64,000 bases of DNA from Cololabis saira (lineage: Eukaryota > Chordata > Actinopteri > Beloniformes > Belonidae), in NCBI RefSeq assembly GCF_033807715.1, contig NC_084587.1, positions 22,630,017 to 22,694,016 of the forward strand, read 5' to 3'. Position numbers and translations under genes: made by a program. The notes under the pieces are model-generated. The model searched no databases and had not been told where the DNA came from. It saw nothing but the letters and a program-made list of their open reading frames with translations. Of the stretch, positions 47,870 through 60,432 are shown piece by piece (position 1 is the stretch's first letter; each line of letters begins with the position of its first letter).

Positions 47870-50800
47870 ACATGATGTTCCAGGAACATGATGTGATCCT
47901 ATTGTATTAATTGATTAAACTAAGCATAAAAAGGATTATTCTATGACTTGTGTCTTTCACTGTCTGGGTTAATAGAAATATTCAATAAAAGTCAGGAAAT
48001 ATTATGTTCCGGCTTCATAAACATTCTTTTAAAACCCTGGATGTACCTTACAAACTGTGTATGTGATGGCATTGGGGTACATTGTGAGAAGCATTAATAT
48101 TATATATGAATCTGTGGCTGAAAAACTGCTGTGATAACAAAGCTGTAGCTTTCAGAAATGTCAACCCCTCAGCCCACTCTTCCTGTGGCGAGGCAGTGAA
48201 TCGTCAAGCTTTCAGTAGTTCATAGTTCCAACATGGGCTAATTTTGTGGGCTTTCTTTCCATCCCTGATCTCTCAAGAATGACGCCAGTGATATCTGATA
48301 AGGTGATGCAAATGTTTACATGATATAGTTTATAAATAAGCTGAAAAAGCTAATTTCAAATCAGCTAAGATTGATGAAGTCAAAGGTCTTTGTTCTCACA
48401 GATGAGAGACATTTGAGTTAAAGCAGTGACTGTGACAGCACTCCACTAGTGATAATACACTAATCCTTTAATATGAGATACTGAGAAATACGGTGGGTCA
48501 CCTCCACTGCATTAGCTTACGTCAGGTTTGGTGTGTTTTTCTCAGAGGCAAAAAGTCTCTTAATATAACAAGTTTTTAAAAAAAACGAAACAACTACAAC
48601 AAATAACATAAATTGTTTTAGCAATTAGATACAACTTGAGGAGACATATTGGTCATATGAGTGTGCGCTTTCCTGTGAATTCATACATTGCAGACAACAA
48701 TGTCCTGCCAAAGTAGGCGGTTTGTGCTTCAGGAGCCCCAGGGAGCAGGATTATGAAGAAAAACTATCTGACTTCGTCTTCCTCCCCCTGACCCACTGCT
48801 TTCCCCCAAAACCTCCCGTCTCATCTCCACCTCTCACTCAGCCCAGCCTCCTATGATTAAGGGTCAAGCGTGCCACCTCGTCTCCAGGCCATCATTAAAA
48901 CGGCGACAGAAAAGAAACGAGAGTGAGGGAGAAAGACACCCTGGCACACAGGGCTAATGAAAGCCATGAATCACTGTGTGGTCTTTAAAGAACATATTAG
49001 TGACATCATTAACTCTGCACAAAGGCTAGAGCCGGGGTGAACAGGCAGGTCACTCCTCCAGCCTGCTGCCCCGCTCCCTGCCACCCAGCCCACGTTCATG
49101 CCTTTCATATCCTCAAGAGCCGTACTTCATTAGGGAGGCACCCATATTACTATTACTATATTTGACTATTTGCCATTTAAATTTGAAGCACGTCTACGGT
49201 GTAACATAAAAAAGAAAATGGTAGACATATGCATTATCAGATGACCAAGTGGTTAAAGTGATTGCATAAGCTTAAAGGAATCAAAAAAAAAGAAGAAAAT
49301 CCTGCTTTGTAGAATAAATATGGATGTCTGAAGTGACTCTACATGCCACAATTCTGAAATCACAACCATGTCACTTTGTTTAAGGGCCACCTCAGTCTAA
49401 AAATGTGTTTTGTGACATCACAGACATAGATCAGAACTGTATAATTCACCATCTCCATCTTTACCTTATCTAAAGTTAACATTTTCTTGTATTTGCTCTT
49501 AAGGTGATAGCACAAAGCTGTATTTCCAATGTCATTAGAGACACACCCTGCAAAAGAGGGGGGTTGGAGGTGGAGCAGGGTTAAGATGAAAACTTCTCCT
49601 CCTTAAATTAACCCGCTACTTGAGCAGAGTTGAAAAGACATGGCTGAAAAGGAAAGGGCAGTTGTATCCTATTGGTATTTCACAGATATTTCATTAAGGC
49701 CGTAGGCAATCATGCCAACTTTTGTTAAAAGGGCCAATAAATCTCCAACGTTAAGTTGGAGGTAATTTTCAGCAACACACTCTTCTTTTAGAAAATGCAT
49801 AGCAAACTTTGGTTTTTCTGCCCTCGTGAGCAAACAGCAGAAATATTTTTAATGGACATGCTCCTCTTAACCTGCCACTTCATGTTTGAACAAAAACAAC
49901 TCTCCCTCCAGACGCCCTGCAGCAGGGACCTGCGGGTTCTCCTCACGGGCACTGACCTTTTCACACAGCCTCTGGACAAAGTGGCTCTCCTGGCTCACCC
50001 TGGAGCAACACCCATCACCACCAAACCATCCTCACGACTTCAACTTCCCTCTCTAGGAGTACCAGAATGTGCTGGTATTTGCTGGCAGAAGCTGGAGCCC
50101 TCAATCAGTACCCTCAATCAGACTGGAGCCCCCCGTGCTCGGGGAGGCAGCTCAGGCCTCATTAGGAGCTCCATGATGAAATGAGCTGAAAGGCCCAAGC
50201 CTCATCCAGCACCAGCCAGCAATCACAGCAGCCTGCACTGGTAAGGCTCATCTCTCGGCCCCATAGGCTTTAAATCATGGATAACCTTCTTGTTTCACTC
50301 ACTATCTAACTATCTGCTCTCCTTAACTCACTCTGCCTCGCTCAAACTATGTATGGCTCGCCTGTTCCCAACTCTTCCCCTCTGTCTGCCTTGATAGGTC
50401 CTCACTCTATTACTGCTGCTCACAGCCCACACTGTACTGTACTTTACCGCTTCACTCACTGGAGGCATCAAAGTTTTAACACCTACAACTTACAGCTCTC
50501 AGTCACATCTCATCTTTCACTCTCCGTGTTTCTTTCTCCCGGATTGTTCCTGCAAGCTTTTCATCATGCGCTGTAATTGCTGCTCTCTTTTTTACTCACT
50601 TTTCTGTCCACTTCTTTTACTCTTTGACCGCCGTCTTTGACTTACTGTTAATTTCTCTTCCATGTGTTACGCATGAAGACACATTCAAATTGTTTATTAC
50701 AGTTAAGTAAAAGTAAAGTTAAGCTCTTCAAAATGATAGTATGTAAATGGTCAAGAGTTCATTTATATGCTATAAGGTCATTTGTTTACATGTTAGGTCT

Positions 50801-53800
50801 TGACAGTAACTTCAGTGTTTACAACCCATCAGTGATGAAAAAAATTAATTTAGGTATTTTAAGCATGTACGCAGTCTAGAAATGATTATGCTATTGCATA
50901 ACCGTCCTGACCAGCTTTTCTTTGTCTTTTCCTTGAAATAGCACCCCATCACATCCTATGCAGTTGATTGCATGCTACAAACTTTAAACAACAGTCTGTC
51001 GAAATCAGTATGTATCATAGTATACAGCCTAATAACAGCCTTTTTCAATTTTTGAAACTGCATATATTGTATTACGCTGCATGTACTGATTCGACCAAAA
51101 TGTAACCAGGTTGACCAGGTAAGCATCTTTAAATCCTGCATCTGATGATGATTAAAATCCACTGAAAAACATTATGTTCAAACCTAGAGCTGTCCGAAAC
51201 TAAAAGTCTCATCCACGCATACCATTACAGTTTTGCATAAATGCCGGATTTATGAATAAAATGGACTTCCGAACAGCCTCTCATAAGGGAGCCTGTTTGC
51301 AATCAGGGGGCAACAATTTTCTTTGTAGTGGAATTGAAAATGATATTTTAACTTTAAAAAACACCTTTAAAAAACTCAATATTTACCACAACAGTGCATT
51401 GCATTCTCCCTGTCCTCTTACATTGCTTTGGCACTTATAAAAAGACTTTCTCCCACTTTGAAATAAGAATCATGACACATTAGGTTCTGTATCATGTCAC
51501 GAGGCTGCTTGTAGTGCTGATAGGATAAGGTAAATGCTGATAGGATCAAAGTGATCGATCTCTGGGAACTGGACAATTTGAGCACCTCACATAACAAGCA
51601 GGAACTGTTTTAAAGGACCACACTGGACAGAGAGGAGACTTCAGTCCACAGAGGAAAATCTAAGCCAGTCATTGAGGTTGTGAGTATTTAACGAATCACT
51701 TAATCGCTGGAACAGAGCAGGAGTACCAGGAGCGGATGATAGTGAGCATTTAGTCGCCTTTCCTGAATTTATGTGTAAATAATTGAAAGCATGTTAGTTC
51801 ATTTTGAATTGCTGAGTGTTGTGGATCAACTACACTTGAGGTCAGCATGGCAAGCTGGGACAGACATCACCTGTACGCTTGAGTTTCTACTCATATATTC
51901 ATGAAATGTGGGGATATGAATTTTTCTGGAATGCTCACGTATGTCTCAACACACAAAGGCGCGGATAATTAAGGATTCTCGCAATGCTTTATTTCTGCAG
52001 GCATCTCTCCCCTGCCCTCCTCTCTACACCTTGTATTAAAAGCATAATTCTATGATAAAGCTAGTTTAGGGAAACCTAATGTTATATTAAAGGGGAGCTA
52101 ATCTATGCAAGGAGAGCCTTCTTACCATACATTATTATGCGCTACAGAATGCTTTAATGTGCAAAAATGACAATTTTTTTTTTCTGGCCAAAAGTAGACA
52201 TTACATTACTACAGGTTAATAAAACTTTGGGTTTCTTAATTTTTCATAGTGGTTAGTGTGTATGTAAATATTTAATGAGGTCTTTATGCTCCAGATATTC
52301 CAACAAAAAGGTTAATAAGCTCTAAGATGGAAGATTGGGTCTATAATCACTAGTCTGTCCTACAGAGAAAGGAGGAATGGAGAGTTAATAAAAGACCCAA
52401 AAGAAGGAAGTGCAGACGAAGCAGAATGACACTTTAACCGCTTTATGAAGAAAAAAAATAGCAGGAAAGAATAAAGAGATTATAGCTACAGTATTTTATT
52501 TTATTAAAGCATGCTTGTCTGTGTCGGGCAGAAACTGAGGTATAGTGTTCAAATTACAAATTTCTTTCATTTTATTTTTTAATACATTACATTAGTGTTA
52601 AAACAGTCAATTAGATCACAATTTAAAGTGACCATAAAGTGGCCTTTTCCACCTTTTCTGACATAACTAATTATATTAACATGGTAGCCATCATCTAAAG
52701 TGTGACTTGGGGTTTAAATTATTAGGTAAACCTGTGTGATAGTACTGGCATACATAAAATAATTCTATTTCACGGGTGCTGAGATGCATTCTTTTTTAAG
52801 AGTTTCCTTGCACCACCTCTCTGTGATTGAGTTTCACTGAGGACTGTTTCATTACATCAGAGAGTGAAATGTCCTAATATGCACGTATTCTGCAGGCACG
52901 GTGCATCCTCCAGAGCAAGAGCTTCAGCAGCCTTTTTAAAAGTGGAAATTCAATGTAGAAGCCCTTGACTCTGAGCCTCAAGTGATAAATACATTTCTGT
53001 GTTTTGTCGGTGGCTGCTGTTTGTGCGTTTTAGTAAAAGATGGGGTTTCTCTAGTCTGCCAAGTTTGGACTTGTGAACTTGGTAGTTAATCCTTTGCAAT
53101 CAAATTCTGGATTGAACATGTATGGAAGGATTTCAGGAGTTACGGCCCTTTTCAGAAAAAGTTGAAAACTTAGCGTTGATAACATGGTCATGTGTCTGAC
53201 CACAATCAAGAGCCGTGTATGTTCCATGAGCCATTAGCTCTGCCCCTCTGTTAGCCTCCAGGAATTCAACCAATCAAAAATGACTTGAGCCAAATGTGCT
53301 CATTTTCTAGCCGTGCGTCCTCTCCTTGTGATACTCTGTCTTTGTCGTTCAGACATAATTACAGGTTTCTGGAGTGATGTTGGGTGTTAAGCTACTCTAG
53401 AGACTTCAGAGATTTAAATTAGATGGCTGAAATGGGAATAATTTGGCCAGTTTCAGTCATACAAATGTGACTTTATACAGTACACAAAGAAACTACACAC
53501 CCATTTTTTTCCCCATTTTCCAAGTTGCATCTATAAATATATAGTCAAATGATTATATTTATCATGAAAAGATCCATAGATCTTGTTTTCTTTCTATTGA
53601 AATACCTGAAGATATGATGAGTAAAGAAAGTGGATAGCATCTCAGGGCTCCATTACGGTTGAATAAATATAATAAAAGTAACCTTAACCCAACAATAACT
53701 GTAATTCTACCAAGTCAATGTGCAATAAAATATTAATAAACAACAGCACGATAACATGACATTTTTGATGAGCTCTTGGATCCTCTCCGTGTGAAACTGG

Positions 53801-54745
53801 CATCTCATTTCTCCTAACACACACGCACCTTAAAATATAAAACCTACACATGGGAAACCCTGATGCCACATTCATTTAACTCATCTTCCACCTTTTTGGT
53901 ACATTGAAAACCCCTGGCCCATAACAGGCATATAGCTCTTTTCTTAATTAACACACACTGTGGTGCGTTGCGATATCAAATGAATATTTCATCGGCTGCT
54001 TCGTTTTACGGCCACTACCATTTGAATGGGCTTTAATAGAGTGACAAGACGTTCCCACCGACCACTGTCCCATGAAAAATGCACAAGCCACTTGAAACCA
54101 ATGGCCAGTCACAAGAAGGCACTCAGCCCCTCAAGACAAACCGTGACTTTCTTTCTTGATGAGAGCAAAGCAGGCATATTTCCAGCGCCTACTGTGGAAA
54201 GTAATGCCCTCCCGTACGCACACATCTGTTATGAAGATTGGATGAAATGGTTTGATAGTGAAACATTAGCCTCTTTTAAATCTCACGCCTGGTGAGCATT
54301 CCTCAAATGTAACGCAGAGTTAATAATTAAAGGGCCCTCTTCACTATACGATTAATCGTCAGGGCCATCTGATAGCCCAAAAAAGAAAGCCTTCCACCAA
54401 GAGGTTGCTTTAATATATTTGAACTGAACATGCGGCTTCAGATAAACTCATTATCGACGGCTGTAAAACACAGAACTGACAACGCTCAGTGGGCCTTCAC
54501 TGAAACTCTTCTTAGGATTATTAGAAGCTTAAACTAATCGATAGATATGAAAAAGATCCAGGGTTAGGAGGCTGAAAGGCTTCATCTCATACAAATGAGA
54601 GTTAGGGGTGGGAATAAATAAGTTTGACCTCTTCCCGCTCCCTTTGGAGCAAACAAACATATGTACAGTATGGTTTGTACAAATGGTGTCAATATGTTTG
54701 TTAAATGGAATTAGTTTGATGTTTGATTCCTCTTCATTTACATAC
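47870..54745. other. Long gene-free segment with candidate conserved DNA
   Basis: No gene recognised over almost 7 kb. Complex, repeat-poor blocks stand out at about 48870-49030 and 53930-54520. A perfect 12-bp palindrome ACGATTAATCGT is at 54348-54359. The 129-codon frame at 49795-50184 has no domain signature and overlaps other open frames. Confidence 0.4.
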
Positions 54746-54747
54746 AA

Positions 54748-54850
54748 TCCAGAAATACTTTATTCATCCCCAAAGGGCACCTAATTGTTGCAGTAGTATA
54801 TAGTTACAATAGTGCATGCAGCATGCAGCAAGACCATGCTTCAAATATTT
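54748..54850. repeat. LINE 3'-tail fragment
   Basis: Contains ccagaaatactttattcatc followed by cccaaagggcacctaattgt and tgcagtagtatatag. It matches the tttattgatccccaaggggaaatt tail of fish CR1/L2-type LINEs, in the same orientation as the tail at 35405. Confidence 0.6.
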
Positions 54851-56342
54851 CCCCTTTACTTCTCTGCAATCATTATTTTTATTTTGGTGCATCAGGCAGC
54901 GTAAACTTCTGAAGAGACTCTGATTCCATTCTGTGATTATCCAGCAACACCCCACTATGCAATATCAGCTGATACAACTGTGTACAGGCACGTAACATAA
55001 TTAAAGCGTACAGCAAATCCAGGCCTTACTGTGCAAAACTACTGAAATATTTAAGCCAATAAAAGTCAAATATCATTTGAGAAGGTCTGGTGGGAGAAAC
55101 AGACTGAGACAGAGCAATGTTATTGACTGTACTGTACTGATCCAATAACAGAGCACCTGTAAGGATCCCCATCAGGCTTGTTGTGAAAATATAGAAGAAA
55201 TATCACATGTACATATTCATTACGGATGTAACAAAATAAATGGAAATGTGTAAAATGATTGTTGCAGTAACACAACTATAAAATGACATATACACATTGA
55301 AGGACATTTTATTGTTTTTGAAGCAGGGCTGTGTGAAGTAGTTATACTGTAAAAAGGTAAACCTGAAATCGCTCATCTCAATGGGATTTTTAACTTTGCT
55401 GAACACAACATGATTTAATTACACGGTTAGCTACTGTCAACAAAAAACATACTTACGGTACTTTACTTTATTTGATAACTTTTGGTCTCTCTCTAAATTT
55501 TATGTTGGAAAAAGCGCAAAAATTATAATTGAACCCCTATTGAAGCCAAACCAACTTCAATGTACATGCTCGGTTAAACGGGGTCTCTGGGGTCTCCGGG
55601 ATCTCAGGAGTCACTCTGCAGTTTCTGTCTCATTTTTTGTTTCCCGCCTTGCAAGCATACTGTATAAAGTTGAGTGAAAGCTGGCTTTAAAAAGCTGAGT
55701 CTTGTTTCTACAGTCTTCAATAAGTATGTTTAAAAAACAAAAAATCAACTGAACACACTTCTTGTTATCCTAAATGGTAATTAAAAAGTGCAGGGGCACC
55801 ATGAAGGCAGCATTGTGGCTTGGCGTTCGCACCGTTGCCTCACAGATTCCTGGGGAGTGTTTCCTGTATAACGATGAAAGATAGAATTCAACTATCATAA
55901 TACATTGTTAAGATAATTAACATCTGAACTACAACTGTTTCCTTACTATGTAAGTTCAAACTATTTTGGTTTAAACCACTGTAGTCGGAATGAGAATGTT
56001 TCCAGATGTGTTTGATCTGTCTTTTACAGCAGAAAATTAACCCTTAAAACGTTGTAATGTTATGCGTAAATATGGCAATTGTGGCAGATCTCTTAAAGTT
56101 ATTCATAATGCAACCACAACAATATTACCAATAAAACCACATCTAAATAAAATATAATGAAACAAATATATCACAAAAAAGGCTTTAAAAAAAGTCATTT
56201 GCATAGTAGTCATCTACATACAAAAATAAGTACTTAAAGAGATAAAATGCAAGAACTATTTGCAATGGTAACGCTACTTAAATAATCTTAATAAAAGTGC
56301 TTGTTTTACCACTGTGAACATTTATCATTACTGATCGAATCG
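54850..56342. other. Intergenic DNA with a SINE scrap
   Basis: No gene recognised. At about 55803-55853 there is a short SINE-head-like phrase (ggcagcattgtggcttggcg, cgttgcctcacag). Confidence 0.45.
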
Positions 56343-56350
56343 CTCTACAT

Positions 56351-57122
56351 CACACCTGTCAAGTTTTGGATTTTAAAATACAGAAAATTTTCCGCCAACC
56401 GAGGTCCAGTATCTTACATTATAAGACAGATTTACGAGAAATGTAAAATAACTACCTGTCAATCACTTACAAACTACAATTGTGTGCTCAGAATCTGATA
56501 AGTCTACCTTTGCTGACACTGAAATGCTGTTGACATTCCTATATATGTCATTCCTATAATAGAGCCTAAATAAAAACACAAAAAGTGAATTAAAGCACAT
56601 TTATTTATTTTAAATAATTTAAGTTTACATACACATTGATTGTCTTCAAGTGAAACATTTACATTTACATTTTACATTGTCATTTTCACTCATGTGGCTC
56701 TCTGGTATTCACTGATTGACATCGGCCCTTCCCCCGTGAGAGACACTAAAAACGCAGTTACACATCTTTCAGAATTGTTAACTGAGCCCGATCCTGCTCC
56801 TCTTTAGGAAAGTAAATTCGGTTTCCCATTTTTAGAGATATTTACACAAAGTCTTTGCTTTTTTGGGCCAGAAATGCCTTCTCTCTCGTTACATCCATCC
56901 ACCTGATTTGTTGTTCCGAGTTTGCTCCCGTTGTTGCCACTAACCTCGCGAGAACTGCCACCTGCTGTACCCTGGGTGGCAGTTCTCTTCAGTTTGCAGC
57001 TTAAAAATTATTATATTATAAAACGGGAAATTTACAGGGAAAATACTAATACAGGAGGACGGTGGGAAAGAGGGGTAAAATACGATAGTTTCCCGGCCAA
57101 AACGGGAGACTTGACAGGTATG
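56351..57122. mobile_element. hAT-type non-autonomous element, 772 bp, 8-bp TSD
   Basis: The left end reads CACACCTGTCAAGT and the reverse-complemented right end reads CATACCTGTCAAGT. Both are flanked by the perfect 8-bp duplication CTCTACAT (56343-56350 and 57123-57130). The ends match a common teleost element whose edges read acctgtcaagttt. No transposase was recognised. A fold-back element begins only 20 bp beyond its right end. Confidence 0.88.
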
Positions 57123-57141
57123 CTCTACATGTCGGCATAAT

Positions 57142-57494
57142 TACGGAAGAGTATTAGGGCCATGCAGGAGAAAAACTATTTGAGAGGGGAAGATTTTTTT
57201 TTATTGTGCACTTCGAGAAAAAAGTGGAAATGTCGAGAAAAAAGTGGAAATGTCGAGAAAAAAGTCTAAATGTCCAGATTAATGTTGAAATACAATTTCA
57301 AGAGTAAAGTCAAAATTTCCCCTTTTTTCTCAACATTTCAACTTTATTCACGAAATTTTGACTTTTTTCTCAACATTTCCACTTTTTTCTCGACATTTCC
57401 ACTTTTTTCTCGAAGTGCATGCAATGAAAAAAAATCTTCCTCCCTAAAATATAATTTTTATTTTTCTCCTGCCTGGCCCTAATACTCTTCCGTA
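57142..57494. mobile_element. Fold-back element, 353 bp, TAAT TSD
   Basis: The two ends are exact inverted copies for the first 21 bases (tacggaagagtattagggcc then a). After gaps, the arms also pair through gcaggagaaaaa, gaagattttttttatt and the array of cgagaaaaaagtggaaatgt units. Direct TAAT flanks it at 57138-57141 and 57495-57498. Its centre (agattaatgttgaaatacaa) is homologous to the core of the hAT MITEs at 20731 and 40205, although its ends are unrelated to theirs. No coding capacity. Confidence 0.88.
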
Positions 57495-57539
57495 TAATAG
57501 TGGTAGATAGATAGCATGGATGTATTATAATAACTGGAT

Positions 57540-58000
57540 AGCAGACAGGAAAATGGCCGCCGTTCATTTCAATGTAAGTTGCTCGCCTGGCGCATACGCC
57601 GAAATATTTCCTGACTTCCGGGTTTACTTCCGCGTTGTGGGGCCCATACAGCATGCGCAGTTGAGTCACCTCCCATGATGCTCTGGGGCCTCCCATCATG
57701 CCCCGGGGCAATGACGCGAGTATTAATATAATATGTATTAATATAATATATGAATTTGTAGTGGGTTACATAATTCACTTAGGAACCCTCTGCGGGTTAA
57801 TGTGGTTCCGCCCGGATAGGGCGCAGTGACGGACGTTACGCTTCCCGTTCAGTGTTGTTGTGGTTTGAATGGCTGATGTTAATAAACGGCTCGCGCCGGT
57901 GTGGGTACCAGATTGTATCGGGCTGCAATATTTTCCCCGGAAGTGTGCATTTTTTCCCCGCGATGGTATTTTAGTCAGAAGCAGCAGATCATAGTGGAGG
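57540..58000 (+). promoter_or_regulatory. Promoter-like CpG-rich segment with possible first exon
   Basis: Contains a YY1-like AAAATGGCCGCC near 57551, ETS-like cttccggg and acttccgcg near 57615-57633, an NRF1-like GCATGCGCAG near 57650, and CpG-rich flanks. An ATG at 57869 opens a 41-codon frame (begins MADVNKRLAPVWVPDCIGLQ) ending at TAG 57992-57994, followed by a good donor-like GAG/GTAAAAG near 57999. No protein match is recognised. It may instead derive from a retroelement LTR, since AATAAA lies at 57880. See findings. Confidence 0.35.
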
Positions 58001-59160
58001 TAAAAGGGAGAAGAAACATATACAAGGAATTATCAGAATTATCAGTGATCTTACTGACATAGGCTAAAAAAAATATTAGAGTTAAAATATTTATTAGGGA
58101 CTATTTTCATTAGACAATTGGAGATTCATCAGTGAGCTGAGAACAATAATAGCCTACTATGTACAGTATAGGGTAAACAATCGTTTGCTTGCTGCATAGC
58201 AGTAAGCAGTTAAATATTTTGATCTTAATAGACATTTTAAATTATCGATTTGCTTTATTACATTTATTAATCATCAGTTTTAGAGGTTTCTCTTTTATTA
58301 TTGCGGTCTATGGGAAAAAAGCTTTTTGGGCGCCATTGGATTTTTTGTTGCAGTACCGCGGCTGGCCACTGGGAAAAATCGGCGTGCCTGCTGAGTGCGA
58401 GACCGGGGGCCTGATAGATAGTCACTGATGAATTATTATGATTACACGTTTGAATCCCGTGACCTGGGGCGCCGAAAATGGGGGGGTTCGGGAGACGGAT
58501 TCTAGGGGCCCATGATTGAAGGTGACCCAGAGAGGCCCTTAATGATTATGAAATTATAACACAGAAAAGGATAATGACACTACGTTATTAACTAACATAT
58601 AATGTCCTGTTAATAACAACTTCTGTCCCCCCTCTCTATTTTTGTGAAATGGTTCAGTCCAACCAGATCAGCTGCAGGTAGTGGACCGGCGGTCTGTCAG
58701 CGTCACAGCGGACGAGGACACGGCAGTAGGCCTCAAAAATCAGGTAGTCAGAAAAATAATTAAGAGAGGAGAAGGAGTTGAGGGGTTGACAGTTTGTCAC
58801 TCTGTATCCCTCCCCAAAAAGGTTGGTTTGTTAGTTGTGGTGGAAAGTTATGGAATATTAACTTTGTCCCTGTCTGTGGTTAGCTAGAACTCTTGTCTCA
58901 TTTCTCGTTTACACTTATTCCTACTCCCTTTTGCACATGTAAATTAAGATATTAAGTGTTAAAGTATCAAATTCTTTTTTTTTTCTTATCATCTCTTGAA
59001 TTGTTGTTTTTTTACAAAATAAATCAAATCAAATCTCATGGATTTTTAATTTTACTGTTATATTAGTTAAATAATCAATCCAGTCAAACATTCATATAGC
59101 TGTTATTATTCAATAATAGTTGACCTCCCCTCTGTCAAAATTATTTTTGTGAACAGAGTC
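58000..59160. other. Spacer, nothing secure
   Basis: No gene recognised. A GC-rich patch around 58320-58510 carries ggggcgccgaaaatgggg. A short phrase near 59930-59975 (ggggccccaaatccctagcg) looks like one end of a fish hAT element, but its partner was not found. Confidence 0.35.
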
Positions 59161-59164
59161 AAGT

Positions 59165-59199
59165 GCACCAGCAGCAGTCAGCAGCAGCACCAGCAGCAG

Positions 59200-59246
<47 letters not shown>

Positions 59247-59256
59247 TCAGCGTCAG

Positions 59257-59312
<56 letters not shown>

Positions 59313-59358
59313 CCACCACCAGCAGCAGCAGCAGTAGTAGAAGCAGCAGCAGCACCAC

Positions 59359-59401
<43 letters not shown>

Positions 59402-59456
59402 CAGCAGCAGCAGCAGCAGCAGCAGCAGCACCAGCAGCAGCAGCAGCAGCAGTCAG
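59165..59456. repeat. Interrupted CAG/CTG trinucleotide tract, about 290 bp
   Basis: Mostly CAG units, with interruptions by CAC, CGT, TAG and TCAG phrases at several points. It shifts register near 59175, 59400 and 59450. In different frames it encodes poly-Q, poly-A or poly-S, so open frames here are not evidence for a protein. Confidence 0.95.
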
Positions 59457-59459
59457 CCC

Positions 59460-60330
59460 CCACCTCCCCCTGAACCAGCCCCCAGTGCCCCCACATGAGG
59501 AAGGAGGTGAGCAGCTGTGTGTGGGGAAATAATAATAATATTAAATTTTACTACAGTCTCAAAACAATACAAAGGTGAATCTGTTATGGGAAAAATTAAT
59601 AAAAATGAATGGAATAAAAGTAATTTTGAACCATTTTAATGGTTTAAAAAGCATAAACCCTCTTAAAAAATAAATATAAAACGTGCAGTAAGAACAGGGG
59701 AAAAAATATGTGGTGTGTGCAGCAGACTGGGTGACTGCTCTCAGTCCAATAAGAGAAGATTACTGTACATGTTGGTGACTATGCTATTACAAATAGTTAT
59801 ATTATAGGAAATACTATATAATCAATGCGTTTCCATCACTTGACAGATTATTGCACTCCCAGCTATTACCGCATTGGAGGCGCATATATATGTGAAATAG
59901 CATCAAAAAATGGAGCCGCTATGTTGGAGGGCCCTGTAAATATTCTTTTCATGGGGCCCCAAATCCCTAGCGTCGTCCCTGACCGTGATGATACCTTTTT
60001 TTCCTCTTATAGAAGATATTAATGCTTAAATAGCAGAATGACTAACCACATGGCACACTCACAAACTGGTAAACATTTCCATTCAACATCCTTTGCTACA
60101 TCACACATCGGTTAAGACGTTCACAACAACAGCTGATGTCATTCCGGTTTAACTGGATGACGGTGAGCATTGAACACGGTGAAGAGTTTTCTTTTTATTC
60201 CTTGTTTTTATTTCGTAAGATGATTTATATGTTTCCTGGAACTGCGGTTATCAGACATTATGAGCAACAACGATATTAAACATTGTCAACCTACTCTTTA
60301 TTTTTTTTTCAAACTCATCATTATTTATAC
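59460..60330. other. Spacer, nothing secure
   Basis: AT-rich DNA with no recognised gene. Confidence 0.45.
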
Positions 60331-60331
60331 C

Positions 60332-60337
60332 TATATA

Positions 60338-60422
<85 letters not shown>

Positions 60423-60432
60423 TATACATACA
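60332..60432. repeat. TA dinucleotide microsatellite
   Basis: About 70 bp of pure TA followed by a TACACACATATA-type mixed stretch. Confidence 0.96.

Noticed and set aside
49795..50184. 129-codon plus-strand frame
   Set aside because: No recognisable domain and an overlapping minus-strand frame; treated as chance.
59149..59498. Poly-Q, poly-A and poly-L frames
   Set aside because: All frames of the CAG tract are open, so none is evidence of a protein.
58441..59980. Possible hAT element bounded by ggggcgccg and ccccaaatccctag phrases
   Set aside because: The right phrase looks like a fish hAT end, but the left side does not pair with it and no target duplication was found.
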